Assembly: GCF_014651815.1 (NCBI RefSeq)
Contig: NZ_BMXP01000001.1
Span: 710,853 to 774,852 of the forward strand
Length of the DNA: 64,000 nucleotides
Source: Alteromonas halophila
Lineage (GTDB): Bacteria > Pseudomonadota > Gammaproteobacteria > Enterobacterales > Alteromonadaceae
Reading direction: 5' to 3'
In this document: positions 53,571 to 63,751 of the stretch, piece by piece
Layout: each line of letters starts with the position of its first letter
Position numbering within the stretch: position 1 is the first letter of the stretch
Position numbers and translations under genes: made by a program
Notes under the pieces: generated by a model
What the model saw: only the letters and a program-made list of their open reading frames with translations
The model's database searches: none
What the model was told of the DNA's origin: nothing

Positions 53571-56500
53571 TTGTCGTCAGCCGCACCTGATACTTTGTCA
53601 TCGCTTTACGAACAACTGCCGCAGTGTATTGGCAGCGAACGGTTTCGTCTGCGTCGCCGTCTGAACCAGCTTAAGCGTGACGGCAACGGTGCCAGTGATA
53701 AAAAGCGCGAGGCCCTTGCCAGCGATATTGAACGCGCGGTGCTAAAACGACAGCAGCGTCAGGATAATCTGCCCGACGTCAGCTATCCGCCGTTGCCGGT
53801 CAGCGATAAGAAAGACGATTTAAAAGCCGCGATTGCGGAAAATCAGGTGGTCATCGTGGCCGGTGAGACCGGTTCGGGTAAAACCACACAGCTACCGAAA
53901 ATATGTCTGGAGCTGGGCCGCGGTATAGACGGCATGATTGCTCATACGCAACCCCGGCGCCTGGCTGCCCGCAGCGTGGCAACGCGCATTGCCGAAGAGC
54001 TGGATACGGCGCTTGGCGATAAAGTCGGCTTCAAAATCCGCTTTTCAGATCAGGTCAGCGACAACAGCTATGTGAAGCTGATGACCGACGGTATGCTGCT
54101 GGCAGAAATGCAGAATGACCGGTTTCTCAATCAGTATGACACCATCATTATTGATGAGGCCCACGAACGCAGCCTGAATATTGATTTCTTGCTGGGCTAC
54201 CTGACACAACTGCTAAAAAAACGCCCTGACTTAAAACTTATTATCACCTCTGCCACCATCGATCCGGAACGTTTTTCCCGTCACTTTAACGATGCACCTA
54301 TTGTTGAGGTAAGTGGGCGTACCTACCCGGTGGAAGTGCGCTACCACGCGCCAGAAGATCAGAATGACGATATTGAGCAGACCGAGGCGATTATCAGTGC
54401 TGTGGACGAACTGCGCAATGAAGCGCCGGGGGATATCCTGGTATTTTTAAGCGGTGAGCGTGAGATCCGCGACACTCAGGATGCGCTAACCAGACAGAAA
54501 TACCGCAATACCGAAATAGTGCCACTGTATGCACGTCTTTCTGCCAGTGAGCAGAACCGCATATTCCAGTCGCATACTGGCCAGCGCATTGTGCTTGCCA
54601 CTAATGTGGCAGAGACCTCGCTGACTGTGCCCGGCATTAAATATGTGATTGATCCGGGAATGGCGCGTATCTCCCGCTACAGTGCGCGCAGCAAGGTTCA
54701 GCGGCTGCCTATCGAACCCATATCACAGGCGTCTGCGAACCAGCGGGCGGGACGCTGTGGCCGTGTATCGAACGGTATCTGTATCCGGTTGTACAGTGAA
54801 GAGGATTATCTGGGCCGCCCGGAGTTTACGGACCCGGAAATACTGCGGACCAACCTGGCTTCGGTTATCTTGCAGATGCTGGCTCTGGGGCTCGGCGATA
54901 TTGCCGGGTTCCCGTTTGTGCAACCGCCGGAGAACCGCAACATTAACGATGGTTTCCGGCTGCTGGAAGAAATTCAGGCGATTACCCGCAAAAAGGGCCG
55001 CCCGCATCTTACCCCAATGGGCCGCCAGATTTCGCGCCTGCCAATTGATCCGCGCTATGCCCGTATGGTGGTGGAAGCGTCGCGCTCCAATGCGCTGGCA
55101 CAGGTGATGGTGATTGCCGCCGGGTTGTCGATTCAGGATCCCCGCGAGCGGCCGCAGGAAAAGCGCCAGCAGGCAGACGAAAAGCACAGTGAGTTTGCCG
55201 ATAAAGACTCAGACTTTATCAGTCTCTATAACCTCTGGTGTCACTTCCGCGAGCAGCAGCAAGCGCTTAGCCAGAATCAATTGCGTAAGTGGTGTAAAGC
55301 GAACTTCATTAACTACCTGCGCATGCGGGAATGGCAGGATATTGTCAGTCAGCTTAAAAAGTCGGTGGCCGAGCTGGGAATGGGGACCACCCGACAGGAA
55401 GCCGACTATGCCGGGGTTCACCAGGCCATTTGTGCCGGGCTGTTATCGCATTTGGGGATGAAAGACAAAGACCGTGAATATCTGGGCTCGCGCAATACCC
55501 GGTTTATGATTTTCCCCGGCTCTGATATTGCTAAAAATCAGCCAAAATGGGTGATGGCGGCGGAGCTGGTGGAAACCTCACGGCTGTTCGCCCGTATGGC
55601 AGCCAGAATCGATCCCAGCTGGGTAGAGCCACTGGCAAGCCACGTCACCCAGTCCAGTTATTCCGAGCCGCACTGGTCGAAAAAGCGCGGGGCTGTAATG
55701 GCGTGGGAAAAAGTCACCCTGTTTGGCCTGCCCATCGTGGCCCGCCGCCAGGTGGTGTACAGCAAAATTGATCCTGCCGTCTGTCATAAACTGTTTATCC
55801 GTGAGGCGCTGGTAGAAGGTGAGACGCGTATGCAGTTTGACTTTCTTTCCCACAATCAGGCCCTGCTTGAGCAGGCCGATGAACTGGAGCAGAAAACCCG
55901 CCGTCGTGATCTGATGGTCGATGAGCAGCACCTGGTAGATTTTTACGCAGGTAAAATTCCCACCGAGGTTAACAACGAAGCGGCGTTTCACAAATGGTTT
56001 AAATCTCTGGCCGATAAAGACACGCTCGAATTTACCGAGGACGATGTATATCGCCAGCAACCCGGCCAGTCCGTAGAGAACGCGTTTCCCGACAGCTGGA
56101 AACAGGGCAACCTGACACTGCCGCTTCATTATCATTTTGAGCCGAATGCTGAGGATGACGGGGTTACCGTGCTTATCCCGTTGCCGCTGCTTAACCAGGT
56201 CGACGACATCGGCTTTGACTGGCAGGTACCGGGACTGCGGCATGAACGGATTGTCGCCATGATCCGCAGCTTGCCCAAGCGGTTACGTAAAAACTTTGTG
56301 CCTGCCCCTAATTTTGCCGATGCCTGTTTATCAGACATGGCGCAAACTGACAAACAGGGCAGACCGCGCACGCTGACCGAGGCCGTGACCTATAAGCTAA
56401 AACGCATGACCGGGGTGGACATAGAAGAAGAGGCATGGAATTTCGAGCAGGTAGATCGTCACTTAATCATGCATTTTGCGGTGGTGGACGATGAACGCAA

Positions 56501-57464
56501 GATCATAGCCCGGGGTGATGATCTGCATACCCTGAAGCAACAATGTCAAGGCCAGGTGAAGCAGACCTTTGAAGAAGCCGCCACACCTGAACTTGAACGC
56601 AAGGGCCTGCAACAGTGGGACTTTGAGGCATTGCCGCAAAGCTTCACTCAAAAGATGGCAGGCTTCGAAGTACAGGCCTATCCGGCGCTGGTGTCACGAG
56701 GGGATACCGTCGACATTGAACTGATTGATGAGCCGGAGAAAGCGGCACGGTTGCACCGTCAGGGCGTCAATGTGCTGATCCGCAATGCCATGCCGTCTCC
56801 GCGCAATTACCTGCAGGAAAAATTACCGAATAAAGCCAAGCTGGGCTTATATTTTAATCCCTTTGGTCAGATTAAACCGCTTATCGAAGACTGTATTCTG
56901 GCCGGCATTGATGCGCTGGTCGATGACTTTTTAAACGGGCAAGACGCTGATATTCGCGAGCAGGCTGACTTTAATGCCTGCGTAGACGCAGTACGCGGTA
57001 ATATCAATGACAAGGTACTGGATATTGCACGTCAGGTAGAAACCGGGCTGACACTGGCTCATCAGTGTCAGAAGAAAATGAAGGGCAATGTGCCCTTGTC
57101 TATGGTCAGTGCACTTGGAGACTGTAAGGCGCATCTGGCCTCACTGGTGTATCCGGGGTTTGTCTCTGATATTGGCTATGCAAGGCTCAATGACTGGAAT
57201 CGTTACATCAAAGCGCTGGATCGCCGGCTTGAGAAGCTACCGGTAGATCCCAACCGCGACCGTATGCATCAGGTCAGCCTGGAGAAGGTCATCGCGCAGT
57301 GGGAGGCTGTATGCCAGAAATACCCGGATGATAAAGTGCCAGCGCAGCTTAATGATGTACGCTGGATGATCGAAGAATTGAGAGTCTCACTGTTTGCGCA
57401 GCAACTGGGTACGGCCTATCCTGTTTCTGCAAAACGGATCATTAATTTTCTGGCAGATTTTTAA
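53571..57464 (+). CDS. hrpA: ATP-dependent RNA helicase HrpA
   Basis: 1297 residues, nearly the 1300 of E. coli HrpA, starting at a TTG at 53571 that follows AAGAGGA. It is a DEAH-box RNA helicase: GETGSGKTTQLPK (Walker A), TQPRRLAARSVATRI, IIDEAHERSLNIDFLLGYL, ITSATID and QRAGRCGRVSNGICIRLY are present. The winged-helix, HA2 and OB domains follow, then a long C-terminal region specific to HrpA (about 780-1297). HrpA helps rescue stalled ribosomes and process mRNA. No overlap with neighbours; transcribed alone. Confidence 0.96.
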   Translation: MSSAAPDTLSSLYEQLPQCIGSERFRLRRRLNQLKRDGNGASDKKREALASDIERAVLKRQQRQDNLPDVSYPPLPVSDKKDDLKAAIAENQVVIVAGETGSGKTTQLPKICLELGRGIDGMIAHTQPRRLAARSVATRIAEELDTALGDKVGFKIRFSDQVSDNSYVKLMTDGMLLAEMQNDRFLNQYDTIIIDEAHERSLNIDFLLGYLTQLLKKRPDLKLIITSATIDPERFSRHFNDAPIVEVSGRTYPVEVRYHAPEDQNDDIEQTEAIISAVDELRNEAPGDILVFLSGEREIRDTQDALTRQKYRNTEIVPLYARLSASEQNRIFQSHTGQRIVLATNVAETSLTVPGIKYVIDPGMARISRYSARSKVQRLPIEPISQASANQRAGRCGRVSNGICIRLYSEEDYLGRPEFTDPEILRTNLASVILQMLALGLGDIAGFPFVQPPENRNINDGFRLLEEIQAITRKKGRPHLTPMGRQISRLPIDPRYARMVVEASRSNALAQVMVIAAGLSIQDPRERPQEKRQQADEKHSEFADKDSDFISLYNLWCHFREQQQALSQNQLRKWCKANFINYLRMREWQDIVSQLKKSVAELGMGTTRQEADYAGVHQAICAGLLSHLGMKDKDREYLGSRNTRFMIFPGSDIAKNQPKWVMAAELVETSRLFARMAARIDPSWVEPLASHVTQSSYSEPHWSKKRGAVMAWEKVTLFGLPIVARRQVVYSKIDPAVCHKLFIREALVEGETRMQFDFLSHNQALLEQADELEQKTRRRDLMVDEQHLVDFYAGKIPTEVNNEAAFHKWFKSLADKDTLEFTEDDVYRQQPGQSVENAFPDSWKQGNLTLPLHYHFEPNAEDDGVTVLIPLPLLNQVDDIGFDWQVPGLRHERIVAMIRSLPKRLRKNFVPAPNFADACLSDMAQTDKQGRPRTLTEAVTYKLKRMTGVDIEEEAWNFEQVDRHLIMHFAVVDDERKIIARGDDLHTLKQQCQGQVKQTFEEAATPELERKGLQQWDFEALPQSFTQKMAGFEVQAYPALVSRGDTVDIELIDEPEKAARLHRQGVNVLIRNAMPSPRNYLQEKLPNKAKLGLYFNPFGQIKPLIEDCILAGIDALVDDFLNGQDADIREQADFNACVDAVRGNINDKVLDIARQVETGLTLAHQCQKKMKGNVPLSMVSALGDCKAHLASLVYPGFVSDIGYARLNDWNRYIKALDRRLEKLPVDPNRDRMHQVSLEKVIAQWEAVCQKYPDDKVPAQLNDVRWMIEELRVSLFAQQLGTAYPVSAKRIINFLADF

Positions 57465-57642
57465 CGTTTCGGTCTATTCTTGTTCTGGTGAGAACGAATT
57501 GATGGTCAGGGATTTATGAGCTCTGCGGTCTTCATCGTACTCAAGGGGCTACTTGATGGTTTCTTTCCATTGACAAGTGCACAGGATAGCGTAACTATAA
57601 ATTTGCCAGATGCAAAAATGTACCGGGGTAGGAGAGGTAGGC

Positions 57643-57945
57643 ATGTTGGGATACGACGATAAGCGCAATTTTTTCAGGATGATGGTGAATTCACCGTGTC
57701 AGATCCAGGTGAATGATGAAGAATCCAGCCGCACCATGCAGGCTGTGTGCAAGGACATAAGTGCAACGGGAATGTCATTGGAGGTTGATGAGCCTTCTAT
57801 CGAAATTGGTACAGATGTTACCGTTTCAATCGATTCCAACAGCTCACAAATTCCTTCGCTGTCCGCGGTTGCCAAGGTGGTGCGGTGCGTACCTGAAACG
57901 GACAGCAGTTGCATTGTTGGCGTGGAAATTTCTGAAATGAAATAA
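57643..57945 (+). CDS. PilZ-domain protein
   Basis: 100 residues from the ATG at 57643 (GAGGTAGG upstream). One PilZ domain: DKRNFFRMMV is the RxxxR c-di-GMP loop and DISATGMSLEV the D/NxSxxG motif, so binding of c-di-GMP is likely. It is a one-domain adaptor of the type that controls motility or adhesion through a partner protein. No enzymatic domain. Convergent with rlmI across a small GC hairpin. Confidence 0.9.
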   Translation: MLGYDDKRNFFRMMVNSPCQIQVNDEESSRTMQAVCKDISATGMSLEVDEPSIEIGTDVTVSIDSNSSQIPSLSAVAKVVRCVPETDSSCIVGVEISEMK

Positions 57946-57977
57946 TCGGGTGGTCACTCTTTTCACGTCAATGGCGA

Positions 57978-57999
57978 GGCCGGGCAAGTATACCCGGCC
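57978..57999. terminator. GC hairpin between PilZ and rlmI genes
   Basis: GGCCGGG (57978-57984) and CCCGGCC (57993-57999) pair across an 8-base loop between two convergent genes. No T-run follows, so activity as a terminator is uncertain. Confidence 0.4.
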
Positions 58000-58013
58000 G
58001 GCCTGAGTCCGGT

Positions 58014-59207
58014 CTAGCTGTCAGTCACTTCGCAGATAAGCCCTTTAAGATAATACCCTTCCGGATAACTGCCAATCACCGGGTGGTCTGTTGCCTGACC
58101 CAAACGTTCAATAATTTTAATAGTACGCCCGGCATCCAGCGCGGCATCGGCCACAATTTTCTGAAACAAATCGGCTGGCATCAGGCCTGAGCAGCTAAAT
58201 GTAAACAGCAGTCCGCCGCTACGCACGGCATGGATCCCGTACATATTGATATCTTTGTAGCCACGTGATGCACGGTTCAGCGTCGCCTTGCTGTCCACAA
58301 ATTTTGGCGGGTCGAGGATCACCATATCAAACTGCTGACCCTGCTGATGATACTCACGCAGCGCAGTAAACACATCCTTATTCACGTTGGTGCACTGCTG
58401 TCCGACGAAATTATTCAGGGTAAGGTGCTGTGCAGCCAAATCCAGCGCCGGCTGCGATACATCCACATTGGTCACATGGCTGGCACCGCCGGACAGTGCC
58501 GCACAGGCAAAGGTACCGGTGTAACTGAAACAGTTCAGTACCTCAGCATCGCGGGCGTAACGCCGGGCTGCCTGCCGACTGTCGCGCTGATCGAGATAAA
58601 AGCCGGTTTTATGGCCGTGCACTATATCGACGAGAATTCTTTGCCCGTTTTCACGAATGGTCACGGTTTGTGGTGGAGTGCCCGATACCACCCCTGTGAC
58701 GCTCTCAAGCCCTTCTTTTTTGCGCACATCGACATCGCTGCGCTCGTAAATATGCATATCCGGCAAGCGCTTATTCAGCGCCCACACCAGCTTGTCACGC
58801 TGACGCTCGGCCCCGGCACTAAGTAATTGCAGTACCAGTACGTTGTCATAACGGTCCACCGTTATTCCCGGCAGACCGTCAGACTCAGCCGCGATCAGAC
58901 GGTAGCTGTTAGTCACTGACTCATCGAACAGGCGTCGGCGCAGCGCTAGCGCACTGTCAACGCGGCGCATAAAAAAGGCATTATCAATAATTTCGTTCTT
59001 ATCGAAACTCCACATCCGTACCCGGATTTGCGAGTCCGGCGAATACGCACCGCGGCCCAGCCAGTCACCTTCAGCACTGCAAACATCGACCGTATCGCCC
59101 TTGCGCGCTTTGCCCTTGACGGTTGCCACGGCACTGGCGAAAACCCAGGGATGGCGACGGCGTAAGGACTTATCACGGTTTGGCTGAAGCGTGAGGGTAG
59201 CTGACAT
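58014..59207 (-). CDS. rlmI: 23S rRNA m5C1962 methyltransferase
   Basis: 397 residues from the ATG at 59207, near E. coli RlmI (396). An N-terminal PUA domain (about 1-75, LRRRHPWVFASAV) precedes a middle domain and a Rossmann methyltransferase: VLNCFSYTGTFACAALSGGA, ThrAsn-Val-Asp VTNVDVSQPALDLAAQH, MVILDPPKFVDS and LLFTFSCSGLM, where the Cys attacks the cytosine ring. It methylates 23S rRNA at C1962. Divergent from the quinone oxidoreductase gene. Confidence 0.93.
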   Translation of the reverse strand: MSATLTLQPNRDKSLRRRHPWVFASAVATVKGKARKGDTVDVCSAEGDWLGRGAYSPDSQIRVRMWSFDKNEIIDNAFFMRRVDSALALRRRLFDESVTNSYRLIAAESDGLPGITVDRYDNVLVLQLLSAGAERQRDKLVWALNKRLPDMHIYERSDVDVRKKEGLESVTGVVSGTPPQTVTIRENGQRILVDIVHGHKTGFYLDQRDSRQAARRYARDAEVLNCFSYTGTFACAALSGGASHVTNVDVSQPALDLAAQHLTLNNFVGQQCTNVNKDVFTALREYHQQGQQFDMVILDPPKFVDSKATLNRASRGYKDINMYGIHAVRSGGLLFTFSCSGLMPADLFQKIVADAALDAGRTIKIIERLGQATDHPVIGSYPEGYYLKGLICEVTDS

Positions 59208-59388
59208 TGATGGTTTTCCGACTGGCTGTAAAAGGCCGCAAGTATAGCGGACTGACGACATAAACGCATTACCACATTAGTCATTATCCGGCACGCACAG
59301 CCTGTCAGTGCTACTCTGCGTGAGACCTGTATAATCCTGACCGGTGTCTCGGGCGTAACACTGACAGAACTTGTTTTTGGAGCAGCAA

Positions 59389-60363
59389 ATGAAATTTATC
59401 GACTTCACCGAAGGCGGTCCCGACACCTTGCGTATTGCCAATACATCCGCGCCACAGGCAGGAGCCGGACAGGTACTCATTGAGGTCGCTGCATTCGGTA
59501 TAAATCGTGCCGATACACTGCAGCGACAGGGGAAATATCCGCCTCCGCCCGGAGAAAGCGAGATCCTCGGACTGGAAGTGGCGGGCACGGTTATCGATGC
59601 TGGTAAGGATGTGTCACGCTGGCAAACCGGCGACAAGGTGTTTGGGCTGGTCGCCGGCGGTGGCTATGCTCAGCAGGCAGTGGTTAATGCACAGCACCTG
59701 ATGGCAGTACCTGAGGGCATGCCACTGGAGCAGGCGGCCGGACTGGCTGAAGTTTTTCTTACTGCCTACCAGTGCGTGCACTATATTGCCGGGCTGGAAC
59801 AAGGCCAGCGTGCGCTCATCCATGCCGGAGCCAGCGGGGTAGGGCTTGCTGCCCTGCAATTGTGTCGCTATATGGGCATAACGACAGCGACAACCGCATC
59901 CAGTACAGAGAAGCTTAGTCTGTGCAAAGAGATGGGCGCAGACATTGCGATAAATTATAAACAGGACGACTTTGCCACCATGCTAAAAGATGCCTGGCCA
60001 GAGGGCGTGGATATGGTGCTGGATATGGTCGGCGGTGATTATCTGAATCGAAATTTACAGGTGCTGAGGCGAGACGGACACATTGTGCAACTGGCTATGC
60101 TGGCCGGACGTTATGCGGACAACCTGGATCTGGCTCTGCTGCTGGGTAAGCGTGCCCGTATTCAGGGCACTACGTTGCGAAGCCGCACAGACAGCTACAA
60201 ACGTGATTTGATTGACGCGTTTTCAGCGCGCTGTCTGGACGGGTTTGTCACGGGTAAGCTGGTGGTGAATATGGATACCGTCTATGACGTCACGGAGATC
60301 CAAACAGCCCACCAGCGCCTCGAAGAAAACAGCACAAAAGGAAAAGTCGTGGTGCGCTGGTAG
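59389..60363 (+). CDS. NAD(P)H quinone oxidoreductase (PIG3-type)
   Basis: 324 residues from the ATG at 59389, after TGGAG; a TTG at 59371 is an alternative. A zinc-free MDR-family reductase: AAFGINRADTLQRQGKYPPP and SEILGLEVAGTVIDAG form the substrate domain and ALIHAGASGVGLAALQL the nucleotide-binding loop. The QRQGxYPPPPG pattern is that of the PIG3/TP53I3 group, which reduces ortho-quinones with NADPH. It converges on rnhA with a gap of only 3 bases. Confidence 0.92.
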   Translation: MKFIDFTEGGPDTLRIANTSAPQAGAGQVLIEVAAFGINRADTLQRQGKYPPPPGESEILGLEVAGTVIDAGKDVSRWQTGDKVFGLVAGGGYAQQAVVNAQHLMAVPEGMPLEQAAGLAEVFLTAYQCVHYIAGLEQGQRALIHAGASGVGLAALQLCRYMGITTATTASSTEKLSLCKEMGADIAINYKQDDFATMLKDAWPEGVDMVLDMVGGDYLNRNLQVLRRDGHIVQLAMLAGRYADNLDLALLLGKRARIQGTTLRSRTDSYKRDLIDAFSARCLDGFVTGKLVVNMDTVYDVTEIQTAHQRLEENSTKGKVVVRW

Positions 60364-60366
60364 CAC

Positions 60367-60837
60367 TTATGCGTTTTCAAAGCCTTCGTCTTTTTGCGAA
60401 GGCTGACTTTCTGCGGCCTGTCTGGCCAGTTCATCACAACGCTCGTTTTCAGCATGGCCACTGTGGCCTTTTACCCAGTGCCAGTTAACCTGATGTTTGT
60501 TTACGGCCTCATCCAGCTGCTTCCAGAGGTCCGCATTTTTTACCGGCTTTTTGTCTTTGGTTCGCCAGCCATTTTTGCGCCAGTTGTGGATCCACTGGTT
60601 TATCCCGTTTTTGACATACTGACTGTCGGTGGTCACTTCAACACAACAGGACTCACTTAAACTGTTGAGTGCTTTGATCGGCGCCAGCAGTTCCATGCGG
60701 TTGTTGGTGGTATGCGCGAATCCGTCGCTCAACTCTTTGCGGTGTTGCCTGTAGATAAGTACAGCGCCATAGCCGCCTGGTCCTGGATTACCCAGACAGG
60801 ATCCGTCGGTGTATACCTGCACGGTTTTTTTGGTCAC
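60367..60837 (-). CDS. rnhA: Ribonuclease HI
   Basis: 156 residues from a GTG at 60837 with AAGAGGA upstream, matching E. coli RNase HI (155). It removes RNA from RNA-DNA hybrids. The acidic active-site residues are visible in [42 protein letters not shown] and [13 protein letters not shown]. It is divergent from dnaQ, as in E. coli, but here a repeat element occupies the space between the two genes. Confidence 0.96.
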   Translation of the reverse strand: MTKKTVQVYTDGSCLGNPGPGGYGAVLIYRQHRKELSDGFAHTTNNRMELLAPIKALNSLSESCCVEVTTDSQYVKNGINQWIHNWRKNGWRTKDKKPVKNADLWKQLDEAVNKHQVNWHWVKGHSGHAENERCDELARQAAESQPSQKDEGFENA

Positions 60838-61339
60838 AATGTGTCCTCTTACAATGACCATAACGACGTGCGGTGCAGTGAGAGTTTATCACTCAGGTTG
60901 TGCGCGGCATCGCGTATGGTAGAAAAACTAGGGAAGATGCGAATAAGTCTATCGCCGCTAGTGCTTGCAGCCAAGTGCCAGGTCACAGCGGTCTTTCGCA
61001 GGCCTGGCGGAGTAAGTCACAAAGGCCGGCGCCGAGCAGGTATCTGGCTGTAAGCCCCGAAGGCTGAGCCCTGAATAACACATGCGCGGAGCTAGTCTTG
61101 TCAACAGGGGCGGCGGTCATTGCCCGCGCGTGACGACGCACTTCAGGACTCGCTGAGTGTGGTAGACTTATTCGCATCTTCGTTGAGCCCGTAGCCTGAT
61201 GCAACGGGCCTGATATACTAACCCTCTGACACCGGTTCGTATAGGGAGCGGTGAAAATTGACACACTGACGCGGGCGGCATTTAAGTGCTTCGTCGGCGT
61301 CGTAGCATAAAAAACAGCATTACCACAGGCAGAAGCAGT
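60838..61339. other. rnhA-dnaQ divergent intergenic region
   Basis: About 500 bases, much longer than needed for two promoters. Roughly half is repeat copy B (60933-61181). The 95 bases on the rnhA side and the 158 bases on the dnaQ side hold the remaining promoter DNA; TATACT at 61213-61218 is a possible dnaQ -10 box. Confidence 0.4.
60933..61181 (+). repeat. Dispersed intergenic repeat, full copy (B)
   Basis: 249 bases with inverted ends: GATGCGAATAAGTCTATC from 60936 and GTAGACTTATTCGCATCTTC ending at 61181. It aligns with the reverse complement of copy A through most of its length and carries an extra segment of about 60 bases near its right end. No reading frame inside is convincing, and no transposase is present, so it behaves like a non-autonomous or structural intergenic element. 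Confidence 0.82.
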
Positions 61340-62059
61340 ATGCGTCAGATTGTTCTGGATACAGAAACCACAGGTATTGATCCCAAAGAAGGCCACCGAA
61401 TCATCGAAATTGGCTGTGTGGAAGTGGTGAACCGTCGTTTAACAGGGAATCATTTTCATGTCTACATCAATCCTGGCCGGCACATTGAGCAGGAAGCCAT
61501 TGATGTGCACGGTATCACCAATGAGTACTTAAGTGATAAGCCGGTGTTTGCCGATGTCGCCGAGGACTTCATTCAGTTTATTCGCGGTGCACAACTGGTT
61601 ATTCATAATGCCCCCTTTGACGTGGGCTTTATGGATCATGAGTTTGGTATGGAGCCTAAGACCCGTTCGGTCAGAACCGCAGATATTTGCGATGTGCTGG
61701 ACTCGCTGACGCTGGCCCGTCAGAAGCACCCGGGGCAGAAAAACAACCTGGATGCATTGTGTAAGCGTTACGGCATTGATAACAGCCATCGTACCTTGCA
61801 CGGCGCCTTGCTGGATGCGGAGATCCTGGCCGACGTTTACCTGATGATGACGGGCGGTCAAAAAGCCCTGAACCTGTCAGGGCAGGGCAACGGTGACGAT
61901 ACCGGTCAGGCAGATGCCGTACGCCGGGTGCAGCGAACGACAAATAAATTAAAGGTAATTCAGGCAAGCGCCGATGAAATAACACAGCACGAAGCACGAC
62001 TGGATATCGTTGAAAAAAGCGCAGGAAACTGCCTGTGGCGCTCGGCGACGTCTGACTGA
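61340..62059 (+). CDS. dnaQ: DNA polymerase III epsilon subunit
   Basis: 239 residues from the ATG at 61340 (E. coli: 243). The proofreading 3'-5' exonuclease of the replicative polymerase. QIVLDTETTGIDPKEGHRI is the ExoI DxE motif, VIHNAPFDVGFMDHEF ExoII and RTLHGALLDAEILADVYL the HxAxxD ExoIII motif. The C-terminal tail, which binds the alpha subunit, is kept (about 185-239). The gene after it starts 12 bases downstream, so the two may be co-transcribed. Confidence 0.96.
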   Translation: MRQIVLDTETTGIDPKEGHRIIEIGCVEVVNRRLTGNHFHVYINPGRHIEQEAIDVHGITNEYLSDKPVFADVAEDFIQFIRGAQLVIHNAPFDVGFMDHEFGMEPKTRSVRTADICDVLDSLTLARQKHPGQKNNLDALCKRYGIDNSHRTLHGALLDAEILADVYLMMTGGQKALNLSGQGNGDDTGQADAVRRVQRTTNKLKVIQASADEITQHEARLDIVEKSAGNCLWRSATSD

Positions 62060-62070
62060 CAGGAGCGTAT

Positions 62071-63543
62071 GTGGTGAAGTTTGCCTTCATAGCACTACTA
62101 ATGGTTATGGGTTCTGGCGCGGCGCTCGCCCAGGATAATACTGAACAGCGCCAGCCAGCCGCCGCGACAGATGTGCCGGCAGCACAAGACACGAAGCCCT
62201 CACCAATCAAACAGATTGGCAGTGACTATCACAATGACATTGTACTGCTGCGCAACCGCTTCCGGGTAGACTATGAAGTCGACGAAGTAACCATGGTGTT
62301 TTTTCGCGAATATGGCACGGCACCGGTGGTACTGGTACGTCCTGATGGCTCGAAAATTTTTCAGAGCCAGGTGGGTAACGACGAAGACAGCCGCATTAGT
62401 TGGTACGACGCAGTAAGCTACGACATGATTCGGATTAAAAATCCGGTGCCCGGTCCCTGGCAGGCGGTCGGGCAGATCCTGCCGGACAGCCGGGTTATGG
62501 TCATTTCTGATATTGAATTGCATGCACAGCCATTGCCTCCGGTCATTTTTTCAGGCGAAATTTTAAAATCAACGGCGTCACTGACCAACGGTGGCGAGCC
62601 CATTGATAGCAATGAGTTTCGCGACGTGGTCGAGCTGACGATCACGCTGGTCAGTACCAACAACCCCAACTTTGACAACTTTGGCGCACAAACGCAGCAG
62701 GTGGCTACCTTTCAGGATAATGGTCGCGGCATGGACGAGGCGCCACTGGACGGCGTATTTACCGGTCAGTTTAATCTGGCTATTGCCCCGGGTGAGTGGA
62801 CACCGGTGTTTGAGGTCAGTACGCCACTATTTTCACGGGAACAAATAAGCGAGCCGCTACGACTTTACCCCAATCCGGTTGAAATGGATGTAAAGCTGGA
62901 TGGCGGTGGTGACGGCTACCATAAACTGATGATTGATGTTGACCGCGACCTGGTTGACATTTCGTCGTTGCTTATCGATGGCAAAGTGCGCTTCCCGAAT
63001 GGCGATATTCAGAATTTCTCGCTGACCAAACCCAGCGACAAAGCACGTGAGCACCTGATTGTGGCGTATGAAGAAGGTGTGTTTCGCGTCAAGCTTACCG
63101 CGTATGGCACGACCATGAATGGTCGCGACTTTATTCTGGATGTACCTGAGTACACGTTTGTGGCGGAAATGGCCAGACCTGAGATGCAGGATCCGATGGC
63201 TGTAGGGCAGGAAACAGACGAGGCCGCGCCATCTGACAATGATTCTCCGTCAGAGCGGGTCATTGAGGCACAAGGGGATCTTGAGGCACGGGCGGTGACG
63301 CCCGAGGCCGAAGAGAGTATGGACACCACGACCCTGATTACGCTGCTGATTGCCGTGAACGGGACCATCCTGGTGATTGGCGGTACGGTGATAGCCTTTA
63401 TCGTTCTGCGACGTCGTCGGGCGGCCATACGCACTGCGTCCCCTAAGTCAGAAGCAAGCAGCGGGGAAGCGCCGTCCGGGGAGGACGCGCCGGCCAGACA
63501 GACAGGCTTGCTGGCGCGGCTGTGGCCTTTTAAAAAGGGATAA
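62071..63543 (+). CDS. TIGR03503-type envelope protein
   Basis: 490 residues from GTG at 62071 (AGGAG upstream; the next GTG is an alternative). Signal peptide (FAFIALLMVMGSGAALA), a long periplasmic region rich in beta strands (IVLLRNRFRVDYEVDEVTMV in part, PVVLVRPDGSKIF), an acidic linker (about 375-415), one membrane helix near 420-445 (LITLLIAVNGTILVIGGTVI) and a basic cytoplasmic tail. I recall this layout as the TIGR03503 family of Vibrio, Shewanella and Alteromonas, with unknown function. It is a single-pass membrane protein with a large periplasmic part. Confidence 0.75.
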   Translation: MVKFAFIALLMVMGSGAALAQDNTEQRQPAAATDVPAAQDTKPSPIKQIGSDYHNDIVLLRNRFRVDYEVDEVTMVFFREYGTAPVVLVRPDGSKIFQSQVGNDEDSRISWYDAVSYDMIRIKNPVPGPWQAVGQILPDSRVMVISDIELHAQPLPPVIFSGEILKSTASLTNGGEPIDSNEFRDVVELTITLVSTNNPNFDNFGAQTQQVATFQDNGRGMDEAPLDGVFTGQFNLAIAPGEWTPVFEVSTPLFSREQISEPLRLYPNPVEMDVKLDGGGDGYHKLMIDVDRDLVDISSLLIDGKVRFPNGDIQNFSLTKPSDKAREHLIVAYEEGVFRVKLTAYGTTMNGRDFILDVPEYTFVAEMARPEMQDPMAVGQETDEAAPSDNDSPSERVIEAQGDLEARAVTPEAEESMDTTTLITLLIAVNGTILVIGGTVIAFIVLRRRRAAIRTASPKSEASSGEAPSGEDAPARQTGLLARLWPFKKG

Positions 63544-63654
63544 AGGGTGCGGACATCGAGAGTTAAATACTGCCAGGATTTATGCAAAAAATAATCATAA
63601 TGGCGATTAAACCAGCAAACGAGTCCCGTGTGACGATTTTATTAAAAAAAAGCA

Positions 63655-63683
63655 TTGACTCAGTCAGGCCTAAACCGTATTAT
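63655..63683 (+). promoter_or_regulatory. Promoter of the tRNA-Asp array
   Basis: TTGACT (63655-63660) and TATTAT (63678-63683) are separated by 17 bases, a near-consensus sigma-70 promoter. The GC-rich stretch CTGCGCCGC follows directly, like the discriminator of stringently controlled stable RNA promoters. The first tRNA begins 69 bases after the -10 box. Confidence 0.85.
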
Positions 63684-63751
63684 CTGCGCCGCAGTGAGGG
63701 CAGGGGCTCAAACGAGTCACTATTAACTCACTGAAAAATCTGAAAATTAGT

